From Spirochaetes bacterium GWF1_51_8 (GTDB taxonomy: Bacteria > Spirochaetota > Brevinematia > Brevinematales > GWF1-51-8), in NCBI GenBank assembly GCA_001829415.1, contig MIBE01000063.1, forward strand, positions 1 through 56,854: a stretch of 56,854 nucleotides of DNA, given 5' to 3'. The notes under the pieces were generated by a model that was not told the origin of the DNA, searched no databases, and saw only the letters and a list, made by a program, of their open reading frames with translations. Shown piece by piece: positions 8,808-18,296 of this stretch (the stretch's first letter is position 1; every line of letters begins with the position of its first letter). The translations under genes and the position numbers were made by a program.

Positions 8808-8836
8808 AGTTTAAAGATTTCAATCTTTTTTGTCAA
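8808..8836 (-). promoter_or_regulatory. Promoter with palindromic operator upstream of the DUF4389 gene
   Basis: Reading the minus strand, TTGACA (8831-8836) and TAAACT (8808-8813) are separated by 17 bases. The perfect inverted repeat AAAGATT-GA-AATCTTT occupies 8813-8828, that is, nearly the whole spacer. A dimeric repressor bound there would block RNA polymerase. The 2-base centre is too short for an RNA hairpin loop, which favours a DNA operator. No cognate regulator is recognisable nearby. Confidence 0.5.
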
Positions 8837-8844
8837 GTGAAAAC

Positions 8845-9450
8845 TCATTTCATTGAAATCTGCTTGATGATCTCGACTTTTCCGTTTTCGAGATGGTAAT
8901 ACCCTCCCGCGACGCCGATTTTCCGTCCCGCGTCATCAGCGATAAACCGGTGGCATATTTCCTCGATATCTTCCGAGATATCAGTTACATTCGCCTTAAT
9001 CGCTTTTTCCTTGATATCCTCGACATCCTCACCGCCGTATCTTTTCGCGTGGTACACGGCGGAACGGACCTTGTTGATCAGGCCTTTCAGCTCGAATGAC
9101 AGCTTGTCTCCGCTCAGAGCGGCATTGAATACCCCGCAGTTGGAATGGCCGAGCACGAACACAAGGTTGACGCCGAGGTACTTGATCGCGTATTCTACGC
9201 TTCCGACTATGTCGGCGTTAAGGACATTTCCCGCAATTCTTACGACGAATAGATCGCCGGGTTTACAGTTGAAGATTATCTCGACAGGCACTCGGGCGTC
9301 GGAGCACCCGATGATGATCGCGATAGGCTCCTGTGCAAGATAAGTCTGGCGCCGGACTCTATCGAGTTCCTCGTAATAGATGGAATGCTCGCTGGAATAC
9401 TGCTTATTCCCTTCCAAGAGCAAATTGAGCGCTTCTTCGGCGGGTATCAT
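8845..9450 (-). CDS. Beta-class carbonic anhydrase
   Basis: This enzyme interconverts CO2 and bicarbonate. From ATG 9450 the protein has 201 residues. The zinc ligands and dyad of the beta class are present: Cys49, Asp51 and Arg53 in CSDAR, then His102 and Cys105 in GHSNCG. The start is chosen because AGGAGGTAAC lies directly before it; an upstream in-frame ATG at 9495 has no such site. Length is normal for the family and no signal peptide is visible, so it is cytoplasmic. It is transcribed divergently from the secreted-protein pair at 9633, with its own promoter at 9498-9526. Confidence 0.93.
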   Translation of the reverse strand: MIPAEEALNLLLEGNKQYSSEHSIYYEELDRVRRQTYLAQEPIAIIIGCSDARVPVEIIFNCKPGDLFVVRIAGNVLNADIVGSVEYAIKYLGVNLVFVLGHSNCGVFNAALSGDKLSFELKGLINKVRSAVYHAKRYGGEDVEDIKEKAIKANVTDISEDIEEICHRFIADDAGRKIGVAGGYYHLENGKVEIIKQISMK

Positions 9451-9497
9451 GTTACCTCCTGAGTTTTCCGAAAAAATAACTCCTCGATATCGCAATT

Positions 9498-9526
9498 ATT
9501 ATAGATTAAGTTTTGAAAAATGGGAA
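9498..9526 (-). promoter_or_regulatory. Sigma-70-type promoter of the carbonic anhydrase gene
   Basis: On the minus strand TTCCCA (9521-9526) and a perfect TATAAT (9498-9503) are 17 bases apart. The predicted transcript would have a leader of about 40 bases before ATG 9450. The -35 element matches the consensus at 4 of 6 positions. Confidence 0.5.
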
Positions 9527-9576
9527 TACTTGTGATAAATTAAAATCAAACTATTTTTATATGTGTTTACTTTAAC

Positions 9577-9605
9577 TTGACACAGTTCCTGTTTACAGTT
9601 AAAAT
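9577..9605 (+). promoter_or_regulatory. Sigma-70-type promoter of the 9633 operon
   Basis: TTGACA (9577-9582) and TAAAAT (9600-9605) are separated by exactly 17 bases, close to consensus. Transcription would start near 9612. That excludes the in-frame ATG at 9609 as start of translation and supports ATG 9633. Confidence 0.65.
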
Positions 9606-9632
9606 CTTATGAAATGTATTGAGGGGGCGAAG

Positions 9633-10955
9633 ATGATTCGTTACCGAATTTTCCTTTTGATCCTTTTAGCCGTACTTCCCGCGGGTGTCTATTCCTATCC
9701 CGGCCAATCCGCGGCAGAACCGATCACATTCACCGAGCTATCCGAATGGATACAGGATGCGCGGTCTTCACTCGAATTATTCGAAGAAACGATCCGTACC
9801 GATATCCTCGCCGCGCGGATAAACTACTTCTGGAACGACAAGCAATACTATGTGAAAATGGATAACGGTTCGACCTACCCGACGAAAATATCCCATTTTA
9901 CCTTTCAGGGGATGTTCTGGGGCCCTATTTTCACCTACGGCGTATGGGAAGTCCCGGCTACGGTTCTTGACTTAGCCAATCTCGCGATCAACAACGATGG
10001 AAGTATGATCTTTAATAGACTCAATCTCGATATGCTCAATCTCGCGATCAGCGCGAACGAGATTCAATCCGCCGGAGCCGTGCCGTTCTCCGGCCTGATC
10101 CGTATCAACGTCCTTTTCTCGATGGACTATCTACTCATGGACTTCATCGATTCCGGAAAGTCAGGCCAGTCGATCCTCGGCCGTTCTTACGCCGGATTGA
10201 CCTTCAAGATCATGGAAGTCTATTACATTTTCGCCGGTTTCAACTTCCTGCACTATCCCTACGTTGAAGGATGGCAGTCGTTCGTATCCAACGATAAAGC
10301 GTTTTCAAGCGTTTCCGGTATCCCGCGTTACGCTTTCGGCACCGAGGACTTTTCCTACAACGATCTGCTCTACGAGACGCGGACGAAACTCTTCTTCTAC
10401 CAGAATATCCTCAATTTCCTTCAGATCAGGACGCTGCTCAATATCGACGCCGAACAGCTTCTCGATATGATCGGGGCCGGGTTCATTTTCCGCTTCTTCG
10501 GTATGTGGGACTTTAACAGCATCTTCTCTTATCTCCAGTCAATTGAGAAGATGACCCTCGACTTAATGGGAAAGGTGCATATTTTCAATTGGCTTTCACT
10601 TAGCTACAAGTATAATCTCGCGATCAAACCGTTCGAGCCGCTGGACTACCTGAAACTGGGACTCGACCTTATACTTCCGTTGGGGGATTCTCCCGCCGGG
10701 ACGTATGCTATTTACCTGAACGGGTATGCGGTAACTTATTTCCGCAACGACGTGCGGCAATACGGTTATTACGGCGCGTTCGGGATAAATCTTCCGTTAT
10801 CCACAAGGCTCGAAGTCGGTGTGGGATATAATGTCGATGTCACGATGGAAAAACTCCCCTTCTCGGCGGATACATTGACCTACTTCGTCAGTTTCGAGAT
10901 CGGGATGGATAATAACCTGAACTACAAACTCGAACCAGTCTACAGGGAGCCATAA
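9633..10955 (+). CDS. Secreted beta-rich protein, probable outer-membrane barrel
   Basis: I do not recognise a family for this 440-residue protein. From ATG 9633, behind GAGGGGGCGAAG, it opens with a signal peptide (MIRYRIFLLILLAVLPAG, cleaved near YSYPG). The mature part is rich in aromatic residues and alternating strands (for example LSYKYNLAIKPFEPLDYLKL and YGYYGAFGINL), suggesting an outer-membrane barrel. The next gene begins one base after its stop, and the two have similar architecture, so they probably act together. Position next to carbonic anhydrase is divergent and need not mean shared function. Confidence 0.6.
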   Translation: MIRYRIFLLILLAVLPAGVYSYPGQSAAEPITFTELSEWIQDARSSLELFEETIRTDILAARINYFWNDKQYYVKMDNGSTYPTKISHFTFQGMFWGPIFTYGVWEVPATVLDLANLAINNDGSMIFNRLNLDMLNLAISANEIQSAGAVPFSGLIRINVLFSMDYLLMDFIDSGKSGQSILGRSYAGLTFKIMEVYYIFAGFNFLHYPYVEGWQSFVSNDKAFSSVSGIPRYAFGTEDFSYNDLLYETRTKLFFYQNILNFLQIRTLLNIDAEQLLDMIGAGFIFRFFGMWDFNSIFSYLQSIEKMTLDLMGKVHIFNWLSLSYKYNLAIKPFEPLDYLKLGLDLILPLGDSPAGTYAIYLNGYAVTYFRNDVRQYGYYGAFGINLPLSTRLEVGVGYNVDVTMEKLPFSADTLTYFVSFEIGMDNNLNYKLEPVYREP

Positions 10956-10956
10956 A

Positions 10957-12015
10957 ATGAAAAACATCATACAATTTATCTTAAGCCTATTCTTCATGCT
11001 CGCAATCGTCCCTTCGTTGTCATACCCGGCGAACTTCCTGAAAGATGCCGATGAGGAAGAAAGCGTCGATATGGATAAATACAAGAAGCAGAAAGAAGAG
11101 TACCAGAAGAAAAAAAAGAAAGAAGAAGAGGCAAAGAAACAAGATAGCAAGAAGGACAAGTTTAATACCGACACCAAGAAAAAGGAAGAAGTGATTACCC
11201 CGGAAGAAAACAACACGCAGAACAATTCCGGCGGCGATAAAGATTATTTCTTCGACTACGATAAGCCGACAAAAGATGTACGCGAGATGATCTTCCAGTT
11301 CCTCCAGAACCCGAAGGGACTGGTATTAAAAGCCGGTTACTGCAACTTGGGATTCGGCAACTATTCTTCGCTTCTCGACGACACCGACGCGGCGAAGAAG
11401 CTTCACCCGATGGATCAACTGCTTATGGATAAAATGAATCACCTGCACGGCTTTTTTGTGGGAATTGAGCTCGACCACTCCTTCGTGGATATCCGTTTCT
11501 CCCCAAACTTCAATCCTACTCCCGATGTGCTATATATTCAGGTCGAGACCGGCGTGATGTACCTGAACCGTGAGGAAAAATATTCGCAGATATTCTATAT
11601 CAACGGCGGCGTGACGTTCTCGGGCACGATCGTATCGTTCAGCGATCCGTTAATCACTGCCGCGAATGTGACCAATTTCACGCCGGTATTTGTCGACATG
11701 TTAAATACTGGCGTGGGGATCACGCATGTTTCGACGACGATTCCGGCATCGATCGGACTGGCTATCGGGAATGTGTTCATGATCGAGGCGGGCGCGTTTT
11801 TCAATCTCGGTGTGATGCTCCCCTATTACTTCACCCTCGATATCGGGCTGACAGCCAAACTCGAGATCGATGTTGTCCCGAACCAACTCCGTCTCTATGT
11901 AGACTGGAAATACGCGAAGATGAATAATTTCATCCTCTTAGATGAACGCGGCAATAAATACCCGATCTTCTTCGATACGACGTTTATCCAGGGCGGGATC
12001 GGTTTCCAGTTCTAA
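10957..12015 (+). CDS. Secreted protein with Lys/Glu-rich linker and barrel-like C-terminus
   Basis: This 352-residue protein has a signal peptide (MKNIIQFILSLFFMLAIVPS). A highly charged Lys/Glu segment follows at about residues 30-90, containing KKKKKEEEAKK and looking disordered or coiled. From residue 105 it becomes beta-rich and ends GGIGFQF, a terminal Phe as used for BAM recognition of outer-membrane barrels. The charged part may extend through the periplasm. It is coupled to the gene at 9633. Its stop overlaps the convergent mutS stop by three bases. The family is unknown to me. Confidence 0.6.
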   Translation: MKNIIQFILSLFFMLAIVPSLSYPANFLKDADEEESVDMDKYKKQKEEYQKKKKKEEEAKKQDSKKDKFNTDTKKKEEVITPEENNTQNNSGGDKDYFFDYDKPTKDVREMIFQFLQNPKGLVLKAGYCNLGFGNYSSLLDDTDAAKKLHPMDQLLMDKMNHLHGFFVGIELDHSFVDIRFSPNFNPTPDVLYIQVETGVMYLNREEKYSQIFYINGGVTFSGTIVSFSDPLITAANVTNFTPVFVDMLNTGVGITHVSTTIPASIGLAIGNVFMIEAGAFFNLGVMLPYYFTLDIGLTAKLEIDVVPNQLRLYVDWKYAKMNNFILLDERGNKYPIFFDTTFIQGGIGFQF

Positions 12016-14639
12016 TCTTTTTCGATGTCTTTTTTGATTTCGGAAAGGAATGTGATCGCTTCGATAGGAGTGATTCTGTCTATATCGATGTTCTTGATCT
12101 TGCCGATGATATTTCCGTAACGGTCTTCCGCGAATAACTCGAGATCGGGTTTCCCTTTCTTTTTCGCACCCGTCTTGTCATGTTCGTGCTCGATCACGTT
12201 TTTCGCTATCGTCCCCTCTTTTTCCAGCGTCTTAAGGATAGTTTTCGCGCGAGCGACGATCTCTTCCCGCATCCCCGCGAGCTTCGCTACATAGATTCCA
12301 TAGCTCTGGTCGGCAGGCCCCTTGATCACCTTCCGAAGAAATATCAGTTCGTCGTTGAACTCCCTTACCGCGATATTGAAATTGACGATACCCCGTTTCC
12401 CGCCAAGCTGGGTCAACTCGTGGTAATGGGTCGCGAAGAGCGTCTTGCCAGATAAGCCGGGATTTTCATGCAGGTACTCGATTACCGCCCACGCGATAGA
12501 CAAGCCGTCGTATGTGGATGTGCCGCGTCCCAGTTCGTCCATTATGATGAGACTGCGCGAGGTCATGTTGTTCAGGATGTTCGCCGCCTCTTCCATTTCG
12601 ACAAGGAAGGTCGATCTTCCGGCTGAAAGCTGGTCGGACGCACCGATCCGGGTAAAAATCTTGTCGACCATCCCGATCTGCGCGCTTTTCGCCGGAATAA
12701 AACTCCCGATCTGCGCCATCACCGCGATAAGCGCGTTCTGCCGGAGATAGGTCGATTTGCCCGCCATATTCGGCCCCGTGACGATCAGTATCCGGTTCTC
12801 GTCGTCGTCCATAGTAATGTCGTTCGGCACGAAAAGGTTCGATCCCATATACTTCTCGACCACCGGATGGCGGCCGTCGACAATAGAAAACATCCCGCTG
12901 TCGTCCACGATCGGTTTGACATACCTGAACTCCGATGCCGTCACGGCGAGACTATGATAGCAGTCTATCTCCGCGACAGTCGAAGCGAGCTTTTGCAGTA
13001 ACGGGATTTCCTTGCCGATGACTTCCTGCAAGTCTTTAAATAGACTCTCTTCAATCTTAATGACTTTTTCTTCCGCTGTCGTGATCTGCATCTCGTATTC
13101 GGAAAGTTCCGGCAGGGTGAACCGCTCGGCGTTGACAAGGCTCTGCTTGCGGATGTAGTCCGGCGGGACGCTGTCGAGGTTGGCCTTACTGATCTCGATG
13201 AAATACCCGAAAATATTGTTATACTTGATCTTGAGAGTCGAAATCCCGGTTCTTTCGCGTTCACGGTGCTGGAGTTTGATCACCCAGTCCTTGCCGTCGA
13301 TCAGTAGATTCCTGACTGCGTCGAGGTCGCCCGAGTATCCCTCGCGAATCACGTCCCCGCCGAACGAGTTCGACGGTTCTTCCTTTACCGCGGAGGCGAT
13401 CAGGTTCTCGATGTTCTTCGTCACGGGAATGCCGCCGACGAGAGCGGCAAGTCCCTGCAAGGGCAATATCCGCGATTTGAGTTCCGCGCATGCCGCAAGC
13501 GAGTTCCTGAGCGCGATCATCTCACGCGGCAGAGCTTTCTTGAGCGCGATCCTTGTCGTCAGCCGTTCGATATCCGACATCCGCCGCATCGCCTCGTAAA
13601 TATCCTTCCGCAATATCGAATCGTCGAAGAACACTTCGACAAAGTTCTGTCTTCGGTAGATCGCTTTCGTGTTATAGAGCGGCATCACAATCCATCGCCT
13701 CAGGAGCCTCGCGCCCATCGGTGTAACCGTCCGGTCGAGCACATCGAGAAGGGTGAACTTTTTCCCGCCGTCCTGCATATTCCGGACAAGCTCCAGGTTT
13801 CTGAGCGAAAAATCGTCCAACTCGACCGTGTCGTCGTGCGAAAGAAGCTCTATCTCACGGAAATTATTCACGCTCGCGAACTGGTTCTCGCAGAAGTAGT
13901 TCATCGTCCCGGTGACCGATTTTCTGAGCACAGTTACGTTTTCAATTGCGGCGGAAAGTTTCAGGGTTTCGATTATCGAACGGTCGTATTGAAAGTCATG
14001 GAAATACCATTCGGGATTTTTCTGGGTGAGCGCACCGGACGCGGAAATGATCTCCATCGTAATTGGGTCTTCGCCGATGTTTTGATTGATTAGGATTTCC
14101 GACGGCGTGAAACGGGCGATCTCGTCCTGAAGGACACGGTAACGATCGCGTTTTTCGGCGCGGACAAGATAATACTCGCCGGTCGAGATGTCCGCGAGAG
14201 AGATACCGAACTCCTCGCCGCCGCTGAAGACAGTCATAAGGAAGTTGTTCGATGTCCGCGGAACGAACTGGTCGTCGATCACAGTACCGGGAGTGACAAT
14301 CTGCACGATGTCGCGTTTGACAATCCCCTTGGCGAGCGCCGGGTCTTCGAGTTGTTCGCAGATCGCGATTTTCTTTCCGGCTTGAAGGAGCTTCTGGATA
14401 TATTGCTGGGCGGCGTGGTACGGAAAGCCGCACATAGGAAGATCGTGACGGGCGGTCAGGGCGATATTGAGGATTCGCGACGCCTCTCTTGCATCGTCGT
14501 CGAACATCTCGTAAAAATCGCCGAGCCTGAAAAAAAGTATTTTATCGCGGTGACGGGATTTGATCTCACGGTACTGGCGTTCCATCGGCGTGAGGTCTTT
14601 TTCCCCCGGTGACGTGCTGTTAATTCCCCTGCTCTCCAT
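12012..14639 (-). CDS. mutS: DNA mismatch repair protein MutS
   Basis: MutS recognises base mismatches and small loops and, with MutL, starts repair. The protein has 875 residues, normal for bacterial MutS. The N-terminal domain carries GDFYEMF, which includes the Phe-x-Glu mismatch-reading motif. The ATPase domain has Walker A GPNMAGKST near residue 620 and Walker B LIIMDELGRGTSTYDG. The first Met at 14639 overlaps the preceding TPR/SPOR gene by 20 bases and has only a weak ribosome site. A start at the internal Met18 (MERQYREIK) is possible and would match many MutS N-termini. No mutL is in the window. Confidence 0.97.
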   Translation of the reverse strand: MESRGINSTSPGEKDLTPMERQYREIKSRHRDKILFFRLGDFYEMFDDDAREASRILNIALTARHDLPMCGFPYHAAQQYIQKLLQAGKKIAICEQLEDPALAKGIVKRDIVQIVTPGTVIDDQFVPRTSNNFLMTVFSGGEEFGISLADISTGEYYLVRAEKRDRYRVLQDEIARFTPSEILINQNIGEDPITMEIISASGALTQKNPEWYFHDFQYDRSIIETLKLSAAIENVTVLRKSVTGTMNYFCENQFASVNNFREIELLSHDDTVELDDFSLRNLELVRNMQDGGKKFTLLDVLDRTVTPMGARLLRRWIVMPLYNTKAIYRRQNFVEVFFDDSILRKDIYEAMRRMSDIERLTTRIALKKALPREMIALRNSLAACAELKSRILPLQGLAALVGGIPVTKNIENLIASAVKEEPSNSFGGDVIREGYSGDLDAVRNLLIDGKDWVIKLQHRERERTGISTLKIKYNNIFGYFIEISKANLDSVPPDYIRKQSLVNAERFTLPELSEYEMQITTAEEKVIKIEESLFKDLQEVIGKEIPLLQKLASTVAEIDCYHSLAVTASEFRYVKPIVDDSGMFSIVDGRHPVVEKYMGSNLFVPNDITMDDDENRILIVTGPNMAGKSTYLRQNALIAVMAQIGSFIPAKSAQIGMVDKIFTRIGASDQLSAGRSTFLVEMEEAANILNNMTSRSLIIMDELGRGTSTYDGLSIAWAVIEYLHENPGLSGKTLFATHYHELTQLGGKRGIVNFNIAVREFNDELIFLRKVIKGPADQSYGIYVAKLAGMREEIVARAKTILKTLEKEGTIAKNVIEHEHDKTGAKKKGKPDLELFAEDRYGNIIGKIKNIDIDRITPIEAITFLSEIKKDIEKD

Positions 14640-15819
14640 ATTCGGTTACTTTCACCACTTCGACAACCTTAGTGTCTTTGTAACCGATGGAGATGAGTAG
14701 CTTGGCATAAGTCTTTGCCTGATCGAGCTTTTCGATACCGCGTATCTCTGCGTAATAGAGATCGTCGCGGTAGTAGATGCCGATCGGGATGCCTTTCTGG
14801 TTTTTCGCTATTTCGGTCGCGACCACATTCGCCACGCTCAGGTCCTTGTATTCGCCGACACGCACCACATATTCGAGGACTTCGGACTTCACCACGGTTC
14901 CGGCTATACTTTCAGCCTTACCGACAGTACCTTCCGCTGTCACTTCCATATCGTAATGCAGATCGGTTTTCTCACCCTTGTACGCGAGGTCCGCAGGCTT
15001 CACGAAATAGTAATCGATCCAATCCACCGGTTCGGCAATAATAATATTATTGTTTTCCAGATAAGTCAAATAATTCTTCGAGAGAGCGGCCTCGGCGGAT
15101 AACGGCATATTCCGGATGAGGATCGAGAATACATGGAGCGATTTCGAGAATTCCTTTTTATAGAAATAGCTTTTCGCGGCATAGAACAGGACGCGGACAC
15201 CGTTGTCGAACGCCCATTGTTTCAGCTTGATCGCTTCCTGAAGAACGTTGAGAGAAGATGTGTACTTTTTCAGTTCGATACAGGACTTGGCCTGAACAAG
15301 AAGCCCTTTATATGCGAGCTCGTAGTTTTTGGTCTGGTAGAGTAGTTTCTCGATAGCCTGTATCGCTTTATCGTGCTGGCTGTCGGCGGAATAGATCACG
15401 CCGAGCATATAATAAGCTTTTTCGGTGTTCGCGGACTCGTAGACCTCAGCCGATGTCTTGAAATCTCCGACTACATAGAGAATATCCCCGAGCTTCTCCA
15501 TCGCGTTCGCCCAGTACTTGAAGTCGGGATAGTCGGTACGGATGAAATTCAGGTAATCGATAATCTTCAGGTAATCGATCTCGATAAAGCTCAGCATATA
15601 AAGTGAAAACGGGACGTAGGACGACTGCGGAAATGTCTGGATGAGTTTCAGGTAGGTATTTTTCGCGGTAAGGAAATCGTTATTCCGGTAAGACTCGTTA
15701 GCCTGACTGTAGAGGACATATGCCTGCGCGTCGTTCTTGTATTTGCTTTTCGGAGACTCCTGCGCGTATGTACTTCCGGCATATAGAATTAAAAGAACGA
15801 GAACTATTCCTTTCCGCAT
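14620..15819 (-). CDS. Secreted TPR protein with C-terminal SPOR-like domain
   Basis: This 399-residue exported protein has a signal peptide (MRKGIVLVLLILYAGSTYAQ) followed by several tetratricopeptide-like repeats over about residues 30-270, for example ANESYRNNDFLTAKNTYLKL. The last 80 residues (YVVRVGEYKDLSVANVVATE onward) resemble a SPOR domain, which binds denuded peptidoglycan. A periplasmic scaffold role at the cell wall is therefore plausible. The start follows GGGAGAACAAA. Its end overlaps the mutS start by 20 bases, which couples two functionally unrelated genes. Confidence 0.7.
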   Translation of the reverse strand: MRKGIVLVLLILYAGSTYAQESPKSKYKNDAQAYVLYSQANESYRNNDFLTAKNTYLKLIQTFPQSSYVPFSLYMLSFIEIDYLKIIDYLNFIRTDYPDFKYWANAMEKLGDILYVVGDFKTSAEVYESANTEKAYYMLGVIYSADSQHDKAIQAIEKLLYQTKNYELAYKGLLVQAKSCIELKKYTSSLNVLQEAIKLKQWAFDNGVRVLFYAAKSYFYKKEFSKSLHVFSILIRNMPLSAEAALSKNYLTYLENNNIIIAEPVDWIDYYFVKPADLAYKGEKTDLHYDMEVTAEGTVGKAESIAGTVVKSEVLEYVVRVGEYKDLSVANVVATEIAKNQKGIPIGIYYRDDLYYAEIRGIEKLDQAKTYAKLLISIGYKDTKVVEVVKVTEYGEQGN

Positions 15820-15905
15820 TTTGTTCTCCCGTAAACATTATTCCATGTCATCAGTATATCGGAAGAAAAAAGAATAAGTTGATATATAGGAATGAAATAC
15901 GCGGT

Positions 15906-16580
15906 TCATATCGCGTTTTTTATATCCGTATCGTCACCGGTATGAATCTTGATAACCTTGCCCTTGATGATGTAGATCACGTTTTCCGCAATATTTGTCG
16001 CGAGATCGCCCACCCGCTCGAGGTTACGGACGATGTTCATAAGATGTATGACGAGATCAGTTTTATCAGGGGATTCTTTTATTTTAACAATCAGTTCGTT
16101 CATCATCCTGTCGCGGAAGTCGTCGATTCCGTCGTCATCCTTCAGGACCTTTTCGGCCAGCCCGGCGTCCTCACGGACAAAGGCGTCGATAGTGTGTTTG
16201 ATCATCCCACCGACTAACGCCGCCATTTTCGGTATCTCGTTCAAAGAATTCATGAACGGTTTATCGAGAAGGAAGACCCCGCTTTTAGCGATATTGACCG
16301 CATGGTCGCCTATTCTCTCGAGGTCGTTACTCATCTTAGCGACCATCATCGTGATACGCAGGTCTTTTGCCTCGGGGCGGATGAGAGCGAGATGCTTGAT
16401 ACAGAGCTCGTCTATCTCGATTTCCATCGAGTTTGCGAGGGGTTCCTTTTTCCGGATGACGGTTTCGAGAGCGGATTGATCCTTGTTTTCGATTCCTTCC
16501 ACCGCGTCCTCGATCATCGACTCGACTAAGGTCGCGAACTTGACCGCCCTTTCTTTAATAGTCCCTATCTTTTCAGTCAT
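15906..16580 (-). CDS. phoU: Phosphate signalling protein PhoU
   Basis: PhoU links the phosphate transporter PstSCAB to the sensor kinase PhoR and damps the starvation response when phosphate is plentiful. This 224-residue protein shows the two-repeat all-helical PhoU layout, including MSNDLERIGDHAVNIA in the first half and VRNLERVGDLATNIAENVIY in the second. These E/D-rich helices hold the metal clusters in the family. It follows pstB by 60 bases and has its own consensus-like promoter in that gap, so it may be expressed apart from the transporter genes. Confidence 0.96.
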   Translation of the reverse strand: MTEKIGTIKERAVKFATLVESMIEDAVEGIENKDQSALETVIRKKEPLANSMEIEIDELCIKHLALIRPEAKDLRITMMVAKMSNDLERIGDHAVNIAKSGVFLLDKPFMNSLNEIPKMAALVGGMIKHTIDAFVREDAGLAEKVLKDDDGIDDFRDRMMNELIVKIKESPDKTDLVIHLMNIVRNLERVGDLATNIAENVIYIIKGKVIKIHTGDDTDIKNAI

Positions 16581-16610
16581 TTATTTCCTGTTTTCCTCTA
16601 TTTCTAACAT

Positions 16611-16639
16611 ATTATAACATAACTTGATAAATATAACAA
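16611..16639 (-). promoter_or_regulatory. Promoter in front of phoU
   Basis: On the minus strand TTGTTA (16634-16639) and a perfect TATAAT (16611-16616) are separated by 17 bases inside the pstB-phoU gap. It would give phoU transcription independent of the upstream Pho-controlled promoter. Confidence 0.5.
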
Positions 16640-16640
16640 C

Positions 16641-17399
16641 CTATCCGAATTTTCCGCTCAAATATTCCTCGGTGCGTTTGTCTTCGGGAACGGTAAAAAG
16701 TTTTTCAGTAGGCCCAAACTCGATCAGTTCGCCGAGATACATGAACGCGGTATAGTCCGAGACACGCCCGGCTTGGGCGATGTTGTGCGTGACAAGTATG
16801 ATGCTGACTTCTTTTTTGAGATCGACGATCAGTTCTTCGATATGAGAGGTCGCCTTGGGATCGAGCGCGGATGTGGGTTCGTCGAGAAGGAGGACGTCGG
16901 GATTCATCGCAAGAGCGCGCGCGATACACAATCTCTGCTGCTGGCCGCCGGAAAGGAAGGTTCCCCGCTTATGGAGCTTATCCTTGACCTCGTTCCAAAG
17001 TGCCGCGCTATTGAGAGACTTCTCGACAATTTGATCGCGCTCGAGCTTGGGAAGGTTTACCCCGTTCAGCTTGTATCCGGCGATCACATTATCGTATATA
17101 CTCATGGTGGGAAATGGGTTCGGGCGCTGGAAGACCATTCCAATTTTCCTTCTCAGGACGATAGGATTAACAGTCAGGATGTTTTCGCCGTGAAGGAGGA
17201 TTTTTCCCTCGACTCTCGCGCCGATATTCATTTCGTGCATCCGGTTAAGCGTCCTGATGAGGGTAGACTTCCCGCACCCCGACGGCCCCATGATCGCGGT
17301 GGCCTTTCTTTCCGGGAACGCTGCATTTATATCCTTCAGGACGAGATGATCGCCGTAATATGCGTTTAAGCCGACGACTTCTAGAATTTTACTTTCCAT
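16641..17399 (-). CDS. pstB: Phosphate ABC transporter ATP-binding protein PstB
   Basis: PstB is the ATPase of the high-affinity phosphate importer. The 252-residue protein has Walker [10 protein letters not shown] near residue 38, signature LSGGQQQR, Walker [13 protein letters not shown] and H-loop THNIAQA, all as in PstB. Its start lies within the end of pstA (19-base overlap), so ATPase and permease are made together. Length matches the family. The downstream gap holds a separate promoter for phoU. Confidence 0.97.
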   Translation of the reverse strand: MESKILEVVGLNAYYGDHLVLKDINAAFPERKATAIMGPSGCGKSTLIRTLNRMHEMNIGARVEGKILLHGENILTVNPIVLRRKIGMVFQRPNPFPTMSIYDNVIAGYKLNGVNLPKLERDQIVEKSLNSAALWNEVKDKLHKRGTFLSGGQQQRLCIARALAMNPDVLLLDEPTSALDPKATSHIEELIVDLKKEVSIILVTHNIAQAGRVSDYTAFMYLGELIEFGPTEKLFTVPEDKRTEEYLSGKFG

Positions 17400-18292
17400 T
17401 TGTTAACCACCACCTTTGTTAGAATATTGAGAAGGAGCACGAGAACAACAAGCGCGGCCGACGCTCCCCATGCGTTTTCTATTAAATTCGGACTCGCGCT
17501 TCGCGCGTTATTGTAGATCAGCGTCGGTAAGGTCTCCATCGGCTGGGTGACGTTGTAATTGACATTGGGGTTTCCGAACGCCGTGAAGATAAGAGGAGCT
17601 GTTTCGCCCGCGATACGTGTCACCCCGACAAGCACCCCCGTGACTATCCCGCTCATCGCGGCGGGAACGATGATCTTCAGGATCACCTTATAATAAGGCG
17701 TTCCGAGAGCGACTGCAGCTTCCTTGAGGGTGTCAGGGATCAGCTTGATCGTTTCCTCGGTACTCTTTATCACAATCGGGAGCATCATGAGCGCAAGCGA
17801 AATGCTTCCCGCGATCGCGGAATAACCCGCCTTCATGGTAGTCACAAGCCAGATATTGATAAAGATTCCGAAGATGATCGACGGCACTCCCTGTATCATA
17901 TCTACCGCCACCTCGATAGCGTTCACGATCTTCGACTGCCGGTTCTCGGCAAGATAAACACCGGTCATCACCCCTAACGGTACCGCGATAAACGCGGCCA
18001 TGATGACAACAAAAAACGTCCCGATAATCCCGTTCGCGATACCGCCGTAATTCATCCCGATCGTCTCGATCGCGACCTTTGACTGGCCGACAGGCGGCGC
18101 GGAAATCCAGAATTCAGGGATAAACAGTTTCGGAAATCCCTTCGCGAAAATGTATGACAGGATAAAGATGAGCGGAACAATTGAAAGAATGGAAAACAAT
18201 ATGACCAGTCCTTCGAAAATCCTGTCCTTGAGAATATTCTTCCCGACCGACTTGGTGACCTGTTTCTTCGCTTCTCTATCGATTGCTTTCAT
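17381..18292 (-). CDS. pstA: Phosphate ABC transporter permease PstA
   Basis: PstA is one of the two inner-membrane permeases of the phosphate importer. The 303-residue protein has six predicted membrane helices and the [20 protein letters not shown] stretch, which is the EAA coupling loop for the ATPase. It begins four bases after the pstC stop behind GAGGTAGCCTG and overlaps pstB at its end. Length is normal. Confidence 0.96.
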   Translation of the reverse strand: MKAIDREAKKQVTKSVGKNILKDRIFEGLVILFSILSIVPLIFILSYIFAKGFPKLFIPEFWISAPPVGQSKVAIETIGMNYGGIANGIIGTFFVVIMAAFIAVPLGVMTGVYLAENRQSKIVNAIEVAVDMIQGVPSIIFGIFINIWLVTTMKAGYSAIAGSISLALMMLPIVIKSTEETIKLIPDTLKEAAVALGTPYYKVILKIIVPAAMSGIVTGVLVGVTRIAGETAPLIFTAFGNPNVNYNVTQPMETLPTLIYNNARSASPNLIENAWGASAALVVLVLLLNILTKVVVNKWKVKF

Positions 18293-18296
18293 CAGG

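Noticed and set aside
8813..8828. Palindrome upstream of the DUF4389 gene considered as terminator of the carbonic anhydrase gene
   Set aside because: The two-base centre cannot form an RNA loop without losing most of the stem, and it falls exactly between promoter hexamers.
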